Positions 13,758 through 25,001 of a stretch of 64,000 nt of DNA are shown here, in pieces. Position 1 is the stretch's first letter, and each line of letters begins with the position of its first letter. The notes beneath the pieces are model-generated. The model ran no database searches. It saw nothing but the letters and a program-made list of their open reading frames with translations, and was not told where the DNA came from. This DNA comes from Coleophoma eucalyptorum (lineage: Eukaryota; Ascomycota; Leotiomycetes; Helotiales; Dermateaceae). The translations under genes were made by a program, and so were the position numbers. The DNA lies in assembly GCA_026120035.1 (NCBI GenBank), contig JALRME010000018.1, positions 744,001 to 808,000 on the forward strand. Reading direction: 5' to 3'.

Positions 13758-16056
13758 TTGCAGCCTGCCCTCTTTTTGTTTGTCTCTTGCAAGGCGTCTT
13801 ATGTCTTAATGCATCATCTACCAATGCCCCGAAACGCACGAAAGCACTTTTTAGAGAGAAAAAAGCAGCATCCGATCATCGGAATTAATACAATAATTGA
13901 GAAGGCTTATAGACTTAGTTTTTCCTTGGTCACCGGACTGGTTTGAAAACTTGTCATTTGGAATTTTGCTCGTTAATAGCCGAGGAGAGAGACAGAGTGT
14001 GAGACTGGACGTTCGGGAGCAAACTGATTAATTTGGAATTCAGCCTAAAGGCAAGAAACACGGCTTTCGAAGTTGTACATATCAATGGTGCTTTGGAAGT
14101 CTAAGGCGTAGCGAATGCTTTGAACTCAAAGAAAAAGAAATATAATTGAGGCCATTCAGAAGAGGCCTGAGTGATGGAAGATAAAAAAAAAGAAAGCATG
14201 TGACTTATGCACATATGTCACGTACTAAGTAGGGTTTCTTATTTGACACAGACTGATTGCCTTATCATGTAGGTAGCTAGATATCCTTAGACCAATAACA
14301 CAAATAGTGAATAAATTTTAAAGATAAGCTTTTCTTTTTTTTTTTTCTCTTTCTTTCTTCGCCTCTTCGTCATGGTACTTGCGGCAGTTTCCGTGGGAAG
14401 CAATGCTATATGTGCTGGCTACCGACTGAGCCAAACAGCTGAAATGCAGTGTATCCTAACCTGCCACTCCTACATTGCATCTTCGGACGTGTTCTATCCA
14501 AGACGGATTATTGGCAATTGAGCAAGGACGAGCGCGTTAGCTGGAATACCAATCTGTAAAGTAGGTTTATATTTGTAGATGGGCGAAACGGGGATGGTCG
14601 GTTAGAATGTCGGTGGAAAACTTGCAAACTAAATCGTATGCCAGGCAGGACAGTCAGGGCGGTATGGCCTGCAGAAGAACGGTGTTTCCGTATCTCGTTC
14701 GCTCAGTGGCCACAATCCCATGCAAATGAAGCATGTAACAGGATCTCGGATCTTGCCCGCGATCCCGATTACCGATTGCCAAGCAAAAAACAACAATAAC
14801 ATGCAGCGAGCACGTACTTGCGGTGTCCTGGTTGTTTTCTTCCCAGCAGGACCTCCTTACGACGGGGGCCCGGGCAGACCAGTAGTGCCTATGCACATAA
14901 CTCGCACATGTGTATTTCTGTGTATACGTCTCCATCTCGGTGCAGGTTTTGCGTGCAAATAGCCTGAAGGAAAGCAAAATCCCAGCGTCGTCGTCGTCAG
15001 CCAGGCCGGCCAGCACGCACGCCCGCTCATTCTTTGCCTGTCCCAACCGCTGGCGGCGGCGCCTTCCACATATCTCCCACTCTCTCTCACTCTCACTCTA
15101 TCACTGCCTCTCCATCTCTCCCCCAGAGTCAGCTTGGCCATTCCACACGGGCCGAGATGCAAACGCTTTCTCCCTCGCTTCGGACCGTGCGAATCCAATT
15201 TTTGGTCCTCCCGTCCGGAATCCACTCTGGCTGGGCCGGAGAATGTAGCTTCCTTTATGCTTCAACGCTGCACTGAGTTGAACCCTATAACTGAGAGAGG
15301 GGTGAGAGAGTGGGGGGGGGAAGCCCCCAAAATAGAGCGGCAGCTGCAAGTATTCCCGGAACCCACCTCGCCTCACCGCACTTCACCGCACTTCACCTCA
15401 CCTCACCTTAGATTTTGTTTCCCTTCCTCGCCTTGCGGAATTGAGTTTTTGAGCCACGCCCGACATGGATCCCTTCAGTCTACAGTGGTTACACCAAGGG
15501 TTTGCTTCCCGAGACTTTTGACTTTTGGCTGGCCGCCGGCATCTAAGTGGCTTGCTGGTAGTGTGCAGACACGCGGGATATTTTGGTGAGAAAGATGGAT
15601 GACATGATATTCTGCGTGGTGGAGAAACTTGTGTACTTGGACGTAGCAAGAGAGCATCAGTTGTTTTGCTAGAAAAAAAAAAATTCTTCGCTGTTGCTTT
15701 GTATGTATGTATGCGAGCTATCAACAATTATGCAGAAACTCAACGACGCACCCTCTCCACTGCCAGATCCCAGAAATTTCCCAAGCCATTTGATATCCCA
15801 TTTCCCAATGCTAAACCCATGCCCTAATCCAGACCAATTTTCTAACTCCCCAGTCCAATCCTCTGAGAGTATCCCAGGTCTGTCCAAGTACCGTTCGTTC
15901 CCCCGTAAGCAATTAAGCAAGAAAACTGTAGAAGTCGTCGCTTCACCAATTCATTACTCTTAGACCGCCAAAGTCTTTTCCAACCATAGTTCTTGCGTCA
16001 TCGGGTCCGGCCATTTCTCTGGCTTGTTGGAGGAAGTCCCCTAGATTGCCTTCATG
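13758..16056. other. Intergenic region without a recognisable gene
   Basis: No supportable gene. AT-rich sequence with a poly-T run near 14335-14345 is followed by pyrimidine-rich stretches around 15074-15122. Short C-T-C-A-type tandem repeats lie at 15371-15409. Confidence 0.45.
15371..15409. repeat. Imperfect short tandem repeat (CACTTCACCG / CCTCA units)
   Basis: Two copies of a CACTTCACCG-like decamer run into three CCTCA pentamers. It is a simple-sequence array in non-coding DNA. Confidence 0.7.
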
Positions 16057-16875
16057 TTAGCTAGAAGAAACCGAAGGACTTTCAAAACCGCGACAACTCT
16101 GTGTGGTGCGTCTGGAACTCTTCAACAGAGAAGGAGGAGAAATAATCAAGGTAAGCGCAAAGTCACGAAGGGGAGGCAGGGTTTGACAATGTCCTGTTGG
16201 TCTAAAAACCAAATTAAGCAGAACATTTAGAGACTTACCGACTCCCATTCTCGAAGGAAGAGAGATGATGCCACTATCCACGAGCGCCTGCAGAGCATCA
16301 AAGGTCCAGAGAACACAGCTATAGCCTCCCAGACTAGCATTACCTCCTTCGCGGCCGCGGTGCTCGAGTTTAATACCCTGTAATACTCGCTCTACGGCAT
16401 CGGCGCCTACGCCGCGTGGGAGCGAGGAGATGCAGTACATCAGGACGAGTTTCTTGGAGGCAGCAAGGTTGTGGACTTCTCGTCGCTCAAAGGACCAGGT
16501 GTTGTTGGCATAGACCGAATGGAAGAGCGTGCCATCATTGGTTAGTGGGTCGCTAGCGCTTGGCGAGCTGATAAAGAGAGCGCGATGCTGTGAGCCGTTA
16601 GAAGCCGCATCATACTGAAATGGGGAGCTGAGAATGAAACTTGCATAATCATTAACCTCGGGCGCGTTGAAGGTGAGATAGAGAGTGCCCGGTAAGACCT
16701 TGGTGAGCTCGGAGCTGTATGGACTCCGCTTGAGGTTGTTGCTGGTGGTCAAGGTCATGCTTGCGGCGAGCAGATCGGTCGTCTCGATGTGACAGGTTGG
16801 TGGATGTTTTTTCGTCGGGCCTTTCATTTTGTATGAATCTGGACAGAGGATGTCTCGAAGCTCTGAATGTCTCAT
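16057..16875 (-). CDS. Hypothetical protein, DUF6914-like
   Basis: The frame stays open upstream to 17271, but the N-terminal 130 codons look non-coding, so I prefer the ATG at 16875 (a second candidate is at 16827). The conserved part resembles the fungal DUF6914 family of unknown function. It has a strand LYLTFNAPEVNDYASFIL, then GTLFHSVYANNTWSFE, a central hydrophobic segment LVLMYCISSLP, and a C-terminal CVLWTFDALQALVDSGII helix. A GTAAGT donor at 16238 and a CAG at 16194 define a possible 45-nt intron whose removal or retention both keep the frame. The C-terminus is therefore uncertain. No catalytic motif is visible. The family assignment is from pattern memory only. Confidence 0.5.
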   Translation of the reverse strand: MRHSELRDILCPDSYKMKGPTKKHPPTCHIETTDLLAASMTLTTSNNLKRSPYSSELTKVLPGTLYLTFNAPEVNDYASFILSSPFQYDAASNGSQHRALFISSPSASDPLTNDGTLFHSVYANNTWSFERREVHNLAASKKLVLMYCISSLPRGVGADAVERVLQGIKLEHRGREGGNASLGGYSCVLWTFDALQALVDSGIISLPSRMGVGKSLNVLLNLVFRPTGHCQTLPPLRDFALTLIISPPSLLKSSRRTTQSCRGFESPSVSSS

Positions 16876-18626
16876 AATGTAATTATGTTGGCGGAGTAAA
16901 TGGGATGTGGTGGAAAATAATAGCACCCTCGAAGGTGAGGTCTCGCAACGGCCTCCTCTCCTTATATCTTCCTTCACCGCAGTCCGAGGGCACTGGATCA
17001 GGTTCAGTAATCCCGGAAGTGAAATATTGCGCCAATACCTAGCAGATAATCTATGCAATGATGGATACCTACACAGAAAGCCACCTGCCATACCCACATA
17101 GACCAAGTAAGGCAATAATAGTCTAGGATCCATTGAAATCGTGATTGCTTTTTTGCTTGCTTTTGATTTGTGGAGGCGTCTGCTGCAGTAGAAAACCGGT
17201 ATAGAGGCTCGCAATCCCCAGAATGCCATGCCATGCCAATCAAACTCTCGCCAACCACGGCGAGTCACCATTTACAACCTCAGCATAGCTGAATGAGTCG
17301 GTTAGGCTTATGGGCTGGGAAGGAAGCTCCGGGTTGTCCCTGCATGACCGAGTGCGTGCTGTGCGTGCGTCGTGTCGAGTTGGAAGAATGCTAATGTTTC
17401 GTGCCGTTGCTTTTTCCCACCCAAAATTGGCCTTTTCGCAAGTCTGCCTCTGCGCAGAAACGATCGACCCAGGTGTGGTCAGGTTATCAGGCTGGATGAG
17501 GGCCTCGCACCGCGGGTAGAGAGAATGCTCGTAAGCTTATTCCCACCTTCTTGAGCGGCCTTAGTTGCAGATCCCACAGAAGAGCTCCAGGTAGCTTTTC
17601 TTCCCAGGACATGGGTAAGGCTAACTCTCTGCTTTAGGTGAGGTGTAAGGTAAGGAGGCAGCCTCTTAGGCGTTCTCTTTCTTTCTTCCTCCCTCCTACC
17701 TCTAGCACAACGTTGCGCTCGGGAGCCTTTTGCTTTTTCTTTAGCTGCTTTCTGGGAACTTGGGTCGTGGTGGACGTAATAATGCACCTCAGACCCTTCA
17801 GAGGAGCTAGTGTCGAGAGAACTACTGCTGCCGTAATCTTCTCCCCCCACCTCCAATCACTGAGTCGCCTGGGAGAACTCAGCTCCCAAGAAGCATTTAA
17901 GGTAGTCTTGTGCTGCAGTTTAGAATGATCAGAGCGCCTCTGTCCAGAACAAGAGAAGGAATGAAGGGTGGGCAATCCTTTCCACAAAAGCAAACAGCGT
18001 AAGCCGAGTTTCTCGAGCCTCGGGAGTGGTTCGCCCTGCATCGTTGGTTGAGTACGCGGTCTACCCCAGATTGCAAGCTAGGGTTTCTTTAGGATCGACG
18101 ATGGTGCAAGAAGCGACTGGAAACCTGCCCCGAAAAAAAAGAAACAACGTAAGGTTTCCCTTTATATATCGAATGATGGTGCTCTGGCTGTCCGTGCGCG
18201 GGTCATTTAGTCCGGCGGAGGTAGCACATGTCTTTGGTCATCGGGAATTATTATTATTTATTGCCTATCTCTTTGAGGTGCTATGTAAAGTCTTAGTTAG
18301 ATCCTATTTTTACCATTATCTTCCAACTACAGACTCGTCCCTATGCAACTTTAACACGCCTCCAGTGACACATCTGCCATCGGAAGGTGTGTCTTATAAG
18401 CTGGGCGGACATGCGATTTATGTCTGTGAACGTTAGTATTCCTTCAGTTTCAAGTGGGTGTAACGCAGCAGCCACATAAAATTTCATGATTTAGGGTTGA
18501 CTATCAGGAATAAAAAGGAGAGCATGAAAATCATGGCAACTAATGGGCCGTTGAGATGTCTGGTACAGGGCCTTCCAAGTGCTCAAACTTTCGCAGGCTT
18601 TCATGCAGAGTAATAAACTAAGAACG
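16876..18626. other. Intergenic region without a recognisable gene
   Basis: Nothing recognisable on either strand. The longest frame that stays clear of neighbouring genes (136 codons, + strand, 18026-18436) has no family-like pattern. The region separates two minus-strand genes and probably carries the promoter of the DUF6914-like gene at its left end. Confidence 0.4.
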
Positions 18627-20870
18627 TCAAAGAGTACTGACCGTTGTCACCTTGCTTTCATCCTCATACCATGTCAAACGATTGCCAGCGCCACTATCTA
18701 GGTCAGCGGAGCTCCGAAAAGTTATCAGAATTGAGAGAATATACCAAGGCTCCAGATCGTTACCCGTGCAAGTCATAGAGCAGTCTGCTCTGGTAACAGT
18801 CTTGCTTCCAGTGGCGATTTCATTTCCACAATAACATTCCGCTGCATACTCCGCACTAAGTAGATTTTAGTATTTGAAACTCTCAAAGACCGAGGGTATC
18901 CGGTCCTAAGCATATGAGTTACCCAAAGTATGTATATCCTTCACAGAAGCTAGCACAGGCCTCCAGAGTCATCGAAGTACCAGATGAAGTCGAAGCGTCG
19001 GCGAAGGCGTGCCCGCTAGTTGCTTCTGTTCGGCACCCCTACGTGACAAATCAGAGGTGCACCATAACAAAAACCAGAAGCAGGGACAACAGTGACTTAC
19101 CTGGTAAGTAAACGCTCCTAGAGTTGGAGGAGCACTAGGTGAAGCTAATTGAGTAGGTGTCCCGTTCGAATATACGGAAAGTCGATCGCCTGCACCACAC
19201 GTTTCGGAGCTATTTCCCGGACATGCTATTGTGCAGCCATTATCAACCACTTGCTCCGCTCTCGCAGTTAGGACATCGCCGCAATAGCATTCAGAGCCAT
19301 ACTCCATTCCTGCTATCGTATAGCCAGCATCGTCGCATGTGGACGTGCAAAGCTCAATTGTGTTGCTGGTACTTGAATAGGCGGTGTACCCTAGTGATTT
19401 TGGGTCCTGGTCGGTGAAGCAGCCATAGTAACTCATGTTGCCCGCATAGTAAACTGTTGGTCCAGTAGATGTAGAGCCATTCAGTGCAGGATTTGGGTAA
19501 GGGTCATCCCCAGTCTGCCTTCTTGGGTATCCAAAATCATAAGCGATGACACCCGTGCCGTTGAAGTTGTCCAGGAACAGACGGGCCTGTCCAGCTGAAG
19601 ATGCAAACATGACACTAGCATCATGTCCTGACTGCACGTAGTCGATAGTGGAGCAAGGCCCCCCCACGCCAGGATTGGGGCAGGAGGGTGGAAATTCTTT
19701 AATAAAGTTGAAGAAGCGCTCGTTCCTGTTACCGCCAGTAGTTTCCGGCGCACAGGTACTTGAGGTGTCACCTAGATCTTGAACCCCACGTCCATAAGCT
19801 ATCGTCCTAGAGTTATAGCGTGCCAGAACTGCATCGCGGCCTTGTTCCACAATTGCATCCCCATATGTGTTGATCTCGGTATAGTTCGTGAACCCATCCC
19901 TCCAAACATCATATTCTGAGCAGTCAGAATCGTCCAGAGGTCTGTCGGTGGTGAACCAAACAAAACTGTTGGGGTTGCCGATCCAGTACGAGATGGGAGT
20001 AGTAAGTCCGAGCTCGTTTCCTACTGCAGCATACCTATTGACAAATTGGCCACCAAGAGAGTGACCAGCAATCACGATTTGTTGCATATTAGGGAAGACA
20101 CTTGAGTCAGCAAAGTACTGGATCAGCTGGTCCATCGCCTCATACGACGAGACGGTGGTTGTTTGAGAGGGATATATGTTATTGATACCATCCGCCCAGT
20201 CGTTGCTTGACCAAACCAGGGCACTTGAAGTAGAACGTTCATCCGCTGGAAGACTGTCATCCCATGGATAACCAGTGTTTTCGTCATCACGGTTAGGCTA
20301 ATCTATGGATCAGCAATTGTTTTACAGGCGCGAGATAGACGAGGGATGATAACTGTGGTATTAGTAAAGAATGATTACTCACAAAGTAGGGAGCACAAAT
20401 TGCCACAGAATCAAAGTCTACGTCCGTATCTGGAACCTGGCTCAATGCAGAGAGCAGATTTGACATGTAGCTAAATGGGTTTAAGAGAAGTCCAGTGGTT
20501 ACCGAGGAATTCAAACTCACGTTCCTGGGTCACGTTCAGAACCATGGATGACAATAACTACCCTCTTTGTGCTTGAGCCTTCAACTCTGTCCCCAGCAGT
20601 GTTGTGAGAGATGTAATTGGTCAAGGTCAGATTCACATCAGATCCATTTGGATCTGTTATCTTAAAGTAGGCAAGCTCGGATCCAGGAACACTGGGCACT
20701 ATCCGCTGTTAAGTCAGGACAAGAAAAAGAAAACTGGGCTGGAGGGATTGGGTCTTACGGGAGTTCGGAATAGTCTCTCCTTCATATTGTTGACAGGAAC
20801 CCAGCGAGGCTAGTAGAGCCAAAAAAGACGGCAAGAGCAGCACGTTCGGTGTTCTCAGTAAGGAGAACAT
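18627..20870 (-). CDS. Secreted alpha/beta-hydrolase with two C-terminal WSC domains, 622 aa
   Basis: Seven exons: 20870-20759, 20698-20521, 20470-20383, 20297-19101, 19038-18923, 18855-18745, 18693-18627. A signal peptide (LLLPSFLALLASLGSC) leads into an alpha/beta-hydrolase fold. VVIVIHGSERDPGT forms the oxyanion loop, IAGHSLGGQF is the nucleophile elbow, and YVQSGHDASVMF is a candidate catalytic His region. Two cysteine-rich WSC carbohydrate-binding domains follow. The first runs from YYGCFTDQDPKSLGYT to CGAGDRLSVY. The second runs from GCRTEATSGHAFAD to CGAGNRLTWYE. The exon 6/7 junction was chosen because only that splice restores the last Cys of the second WSC domain. It is probably a secreted esterase or related hydrolase acting at a polysaccharide surface; the substrate is unknown. 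Confidence 0.85.
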
Positions 20871-20939
20871 CTTGCACGGTAAATGAATAAAACGGGTGAA
20901 AAGCAGACTAGAGACATCAGATCCAGAATGTATGAGAGC

Positions 20940-20952
20940 CTCCTATATACTG
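20940..20952 (-). promoter_or_regulatory. Possible TATA element of the hydrolase-WSC gene
   Basis: On the minus strand an AGTATATAGG sequence lies about 75 bases upstream of the chosen ATG at 20870. Position and composition fit a TATA box; there is no other support. Confidence 0.3.
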
Positions 20953-21882
20953 TACAGTCTCTTGAGAACTCGCCGGGTACGAAGTACATTGTGATGAGCC
21001 GATGTAAGCACCTTGGTGCCAAGAAATAACAAATGCCCATTAAAAGCGGGTGCAGAGATTTATTGCTACACTTCGCAGGCATTTGCGACTTGGCATACTG
21101 GATGCTGGTCAGTTCCTGGCGACCTGGCCAAAAGCTCGACAACCACTGCAGTTAACAACTTTGCCGCAGGCCTGGTGAGCTGGATATGGGCATGATGTGC
21201 AGAGCGCAGACTGCAGAGCATCAACAATAGCAATGTTAGTGGGTCCCCTTCCTTGCTCAGGTGATGATCCGAACATTTTACTACAATATTGTATGTTGTT
21301 GCATGCTCGGGTCAGCCTACTATCCTGGATGCTGAGATGAGCAACTGATCTCCTGCTTTTTGCAGCTGGGTCATCTTATCAGATCACTTGTACCTACGAG
21401 GGATACGAAAAAAGGAAGCTGGTGGAGTGTTGCGATGATTAAGGCCGGACCCGATCCCGATCCAACGCTTTATTACCTGAGCTGACATGAAGCTAAGGCA
21501 CGGTAGATGAAAGCCAAGACCAAGCAGAGCGGCACAGAAACGCAGGTTGGGATCGTCGACTTGTCTGCCATTTAGACAGATGAAAGTACAGCGGAGGTAC
21601 AGATCAAGGTTAAGCAAGTTGCGCTAGGAAGAAGGGAGGAGAAGGGGAAGGGGGGAGGGGAAGGGCAGGGGACGGTATTTAGCCTTATCGCCAACCTTAC
21701 GAATTGCCTTACATGGGCCAATGCGCCCTTTAAGTTAATAAGTTAACTTACCTTAACTAAAGTTATACTTCCTTGCCTTACCTAAGCTATATACTACGAC
21801 CACCATGCCTCAAATCTCGTACTCGTATCGATCTTAATTACTGCCACTCTTGACCGTCCTTGCCAGAGACTGCTGAGGTCGA

Positions 21883-21933
21883 GGATTATGGATTATGAAT
21901 TATGCATTAACTTATGCATTATGGATTATGCAT
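21883..21933. repeat. Cluster of degenerate ATTATG heptamers
   Basis: Six loosely spaced copies of (G/C/A)ATTATG or ACTTATG occur within about 50 bases, twice forming ATGCAT palindromes. It is local AT-rich repetition in non-coding DNA. Confidence 0.6.
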
Positions 21934-22282
21934 ACCGATAAGTTAACTATGTGAGCCGATGGATTCACATGGACGCCTCCTCATCTGTTTTAACCCTTCT
22001 CTCCTCCATGGACATCTCCGGTCCTTTGGTGTTCTATAGTCCTGCTGAATACCTCCCCCAAATGGAATAGAACATGAGATATCATGCTGGCCAGAGGATG
22101 GCCTCTGGTGTGGAAAGTCCGCCGTAGCTCTCCCAATGCTCCCCTCGGCTTTCCTTGCGTGTGTGCCCAACGGTTCAGCTGCAATTCAGCCTCGGCCTTA
22201 CCGACTCCCACGATGAAAATTCGACTCACAGACTGCCGTCGTACTCCAGATTTGCGAACATGATGCTTTGAGCACGATAGAC

Positions 22283-22330
22283 TTCTCTCTCTCTCTACCT
22301 CTATCTCTCTCTCTCCTTTCTACTTCTTTT
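22283..22330 (+). promoter_or_regulatory. Pyrimidine-rich tract before the HET-domain gene
   Basis: A nearly uninterrupted CT run ends about 50 bases before the ATG. Such tracts often mark transcription start regions in filamentous fungi. Confidence 0.35.
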
Positions 22331-22376
22331 CCCCATGCGAACCCATCTGCAAACCTTCGAACTCTTTTAGTTGATC

Positions 22377-25001
22377 ATGGAGAGTCTTCTGCTTCCGCAT
22401 GAACCCACCGGCGAGGTCCCCAAGACTCCTTATGTCTGTAAAGAGCGCTATGATGAACTCCCATTCTTGACCTATCCGGTCCGGCAAGGCAGGGCTGCTA
22501 CCGGCAAGGCCTGGTTCGATTTGATGGACTACTTTCGTGCCGAGAGAGTCAAGCCAACACCTGTGCCAGAGCTTGAATCATTCATTCAAGCTTGGTTGCT
22601 TTTCGGTCTCATCTTCGAGTTTCTGGACCTTAACAAGCATGAGGACCAAGGCCAAACCGATGGAATTATCGAGCAATTGTCCTTGAATGATTCTGGGCGT
22701 GAAGAGATAGTGAATACACTGTACAAGCGGATCGTGGTCTATGAGGACGAAAAGGCATATGTACGGATTGAAGCAGATACATTGCAGTACATCATGGACA
22801 CCGTACGCCCTCGCTTCCCAAAGCAAGCGGATGCGAGAAAGGCGCGTTTCGAGCACCTCCATCAGTGTTTGGTTATGGCCCACCCAATGCTGAGCATCTT
22901 GCCAAAGGATTTCAATCACAGCATTCGGTTCTCAATCGCAGCGCTCGCAGAATTACTAACCGACACAGTGAACCTCTCTATAGCAGTCTTGAATGTAAAC
23001 ATGCAGCCACTCGGCAGGTATTGGAGTCAAGGATTCTACAATGAGGAAATCAAGTCTTCCATGCGGGCAAATGGATGGTGCCCAAGTGATATTGCAAGGG
23101 CGGAAACCACCTTTACTAACCTTCCAACTCTGCATATGCTACGCTTCATTAATAAAATGCTCCCTGAGAGGGACCACAGTAACTGTACCAGTGTGTCTTG
23201 TAAGCTATATCAAATCAATATGGCACCAGGAAAATACGTAGTCGGCCACCGTGGGAAGGACTGTAGCTGTGAACAGCTTGTCCTTGATAGCTCGATCCTG
23301 ACCGAAATCCTGTATCAAGGTGATGCTATTCCATTGTTACGGTTTTCAGGTGATGTAAGCAACCTGAGTGCAGAAATCATTGAGTCTACTGTCGACACGC
23401 CTTACGTCGCAATTTCGCATGTCTGGGCCGATGGACTTGGAAATCCCGAGGCCAACGCGCTTTATCGGTGCAAGATCCAACACATCCAGGACCTAATAAA
23501 CTCGATTGGTGACTCGAACCCGTCATCAGTCCAGCCCTTGCTCTGGTTAGATACTCTTTGCTGCCCAGCAGAGGATGGCCGTGGGAAAGAAATGGCGATT
23601 GAGAAGCTTCGGTTCGTTTACAAGAATGCCAAACATGTATTGGTACTCGATTCGAGTTTGACATCTTATAAATCCAGTCAATTTGATGTTCCAGAGATCC
23701 TCGCACGCATATTCACTTCCGGATGGGTTCGTCGGCTCTGGACACTGCAGGAAGGAGCTCTCAGCAAATCCCTTTACTTTCAATTTGCTGATCAGGCAGT
23801 ATCTTTGGAATCACTTCGTGTTAAAATGATCCATCACCCGGCATACAACACCAGTATACGTCATCGTTGCTTCTGGAGAGATGCTATGAATCAATATGCA
23901 AGGATCTACGTGTTCTTCAACACTGCAGAGTATCAACACTTAGGTAGTCCTCTTTTCGTACTAGAGCAGGCATTGCAGTACCGTGGAGTCAGTGTCGCTA
24001 CTGATGAACCCCTGTGCATCGCGACACTATTGTCTCTTGACCTACCCGCACTTCTAGCTGTAAAGAACAAATCTGATAGAATGAAGAAAGTTTGGGTGCT
24101 GATAGATAACATGTTGAACGGTCTTCCAGCTCAACTTGTCTTCGCAGATGATGTTAAAATTGATGCTGATGGCTGGCGCTGGGCACCTGCATCGTTCCTA
24201 GCTCATCAAGATAGTGTCAAACCCTCCAAAGGACGTCCAGCAAGATGGATGGGTGAACAGCAGCGCGGAAAGATCACACCTTGTGGCTTCCAAGTCTCAT
24301 ATCCCGGTTATAAAATTAGGATGGGAGCATACATAGACGGGAAACCTGCATATCCTTGGCCGGACTTAGACCAGATACCTGAAGCGTACATGGACTTCCG
24401 TGACTCGGCTACGGGGCTTTGGTACCGAGCTGGAGATATGGGTTATGCGCTGATCCAGAAGAACTGGAAGACGAATGAGGAGAGGATCGAATACAATAAG
24501 CTAAAGCTCTTTCCATTGCATAACCTAGCCAAGAGCAACGAAGCCGTTATAATTACAAATACACCACTTGCTACTTCGACTGGCAGTTCTGTTGTTGAAG
24601 GCATATTCGCTACGATCCAACCAAGCTCAGATCCCGGGGTTATAGCAGTTAAGACGAGGTTTCAGCTCTTGCTCTCACCCTTGAAGGAGGAAGGGTATAT
24701 CTACGACATTGTCGAGAGACTTGCATTAGAGCTACGGGCTTCGCCACTCACAGACGAGCATCTTCGAATATGGGAAGCCGGCAACGCAGATGAAATCAAA
24801 GATTCGAAGAAAGCAGTTAGAGAAGCCATGAAGGTATTGATGAAGAAGGTCGTGGATGAGGATGAGAGGTTCAGAGCTGCGGTGCTCGCGTACTTCGGAG
24901 ATGACTTTCTCGATGATATCTGGATCAAAATACAGGATTGGTTTCGAGACGACATTAATGGAACACCGCTACCTGATGATCAGATTTGGGTGGTTGATTG
25001 A
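22377..25001 (+). CDS. HET-domain (heterokaryon incompatibility) protein, 874 aa
   Basis: A single uninterrupted exon. The frame is open slightly further upstream, but 22377 is the first ATG. The HET core lies near residues 340-475 and shows its ordered motifs: YVAISHVWADG, then LLWLDTLCCPAEDGRGKEMA, then VLVLDSSL, and finally SGWVRRLWTLQEGAL. HET proteins trigger cell death after fusion of genetically unlike hyphae. They evolve fast, and most family members have no tested role. The N-terminal 330 residues include a Cys/His-containing stretch (CTSVSCKLYQI and HRGKDCSCEQL). The C-terminal half matches nothing I can name. No partner gene such as a NACHT/NLR or a SesB-type lipase lies next to it. 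Confidence 0.9.
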   Translation: MESLLLPHEPTGEVPKTPYVCKERYDELPFLTYPVRQGRAATGKAWFDLMDYFRAERVKPTPVPELESFIQAWLLFGLIFEFLDLNKHEDQGQTDGIIEQLSLNDSGREEIVNTLYKRIVVYEDEKAYVRIEADTLQYIMDTVRPRFPKQADARKARFEHLHQCLVMAHPMLSILPKDFNHSIRFSIAALAELLTDTVNLSIAVLNVNMQPLGRYWSQGFYNEEIKSSMRANGWCPSDIARAETTFTNLPTLHMLRFINKMLPERDHSNCTSVSCKLYQINMAPGKYVVGHRGKDCSCEQLVLDSSILTEILYQGDAIPLLRFSGDVSNLSAEIIESTVDTPYVAISHVWADGLGNPEANALYRCKIQHIQDLINSIGDSNPSSVQPLLWLDTLCCPAEDGRGKEMAIEKLRFVYKNAKHVLVLDSSLTSYKSSQFDVPEILARIFTSGWVRRLWTLQEGALSKSLYFQFADQAVSLESLRVKMIHHPAYNTSIRHRCFWRDAMNQYARIYVFFNTAEYQHLGSPLFVLEQALQYRGVSVATDEPLCIATLLSLDLPALLAVKNKSDRMKKVWVLIDNMLNGLPAQLVFADDVKIDADGWRWAPASFLAHQDSVKPSKGRPARWMGEQQRGKITPCGFQVSYPGYKIRMGAYIDGKPAYPWPDLDQIPEAYMDFRDSATGLWYRAGDMGYALIQKNWKTNEERIEYNKLKLFPLHNLAKSNEAVIITNTPLATSTGSSVVEGIFATIQPSSDPGVIAVKTRFQLLLSPLKEEGYIYDIVERLALELRASPLTDEHLRIWEAGNADEIKDSKKAVREAMKVLMKKVVDEDERFRAAVLAYFGDDFLDDIWIKIQDWFRDDINGTPLPDDQIWVVD

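Larger units (their letters stand above)
20871..22376. other. Intergenic region with AT-rich short repeats and a CT tract
   Basis: No gene is visible. A purine-only stretch of G/A lies near 21630-21672. The palindrome TAAGTTAACTTA is at 21739-21750. A cluster of GATTATG/CATTATG heptamers is at 21883-21933. A CT-rich tract at 22283-22330 lies directly before the HET gene and looks like a fungal core-promoter pyrimidine tract. Confidence 0.5.

Noticed and set aside
18026..18436. 136-codon + strand frame in the 17-18.6 kb spacer
   Set aside because: No domain, no conserved pattern and irregular composition.
18698..18763. Alternative intron in the second WSC domain (donor inside the TGN codons)
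   Set aside because: It keeps the frame but deletes a conserved Cys. The 51-nt intron 18694-18744 restores the full WSC ending.
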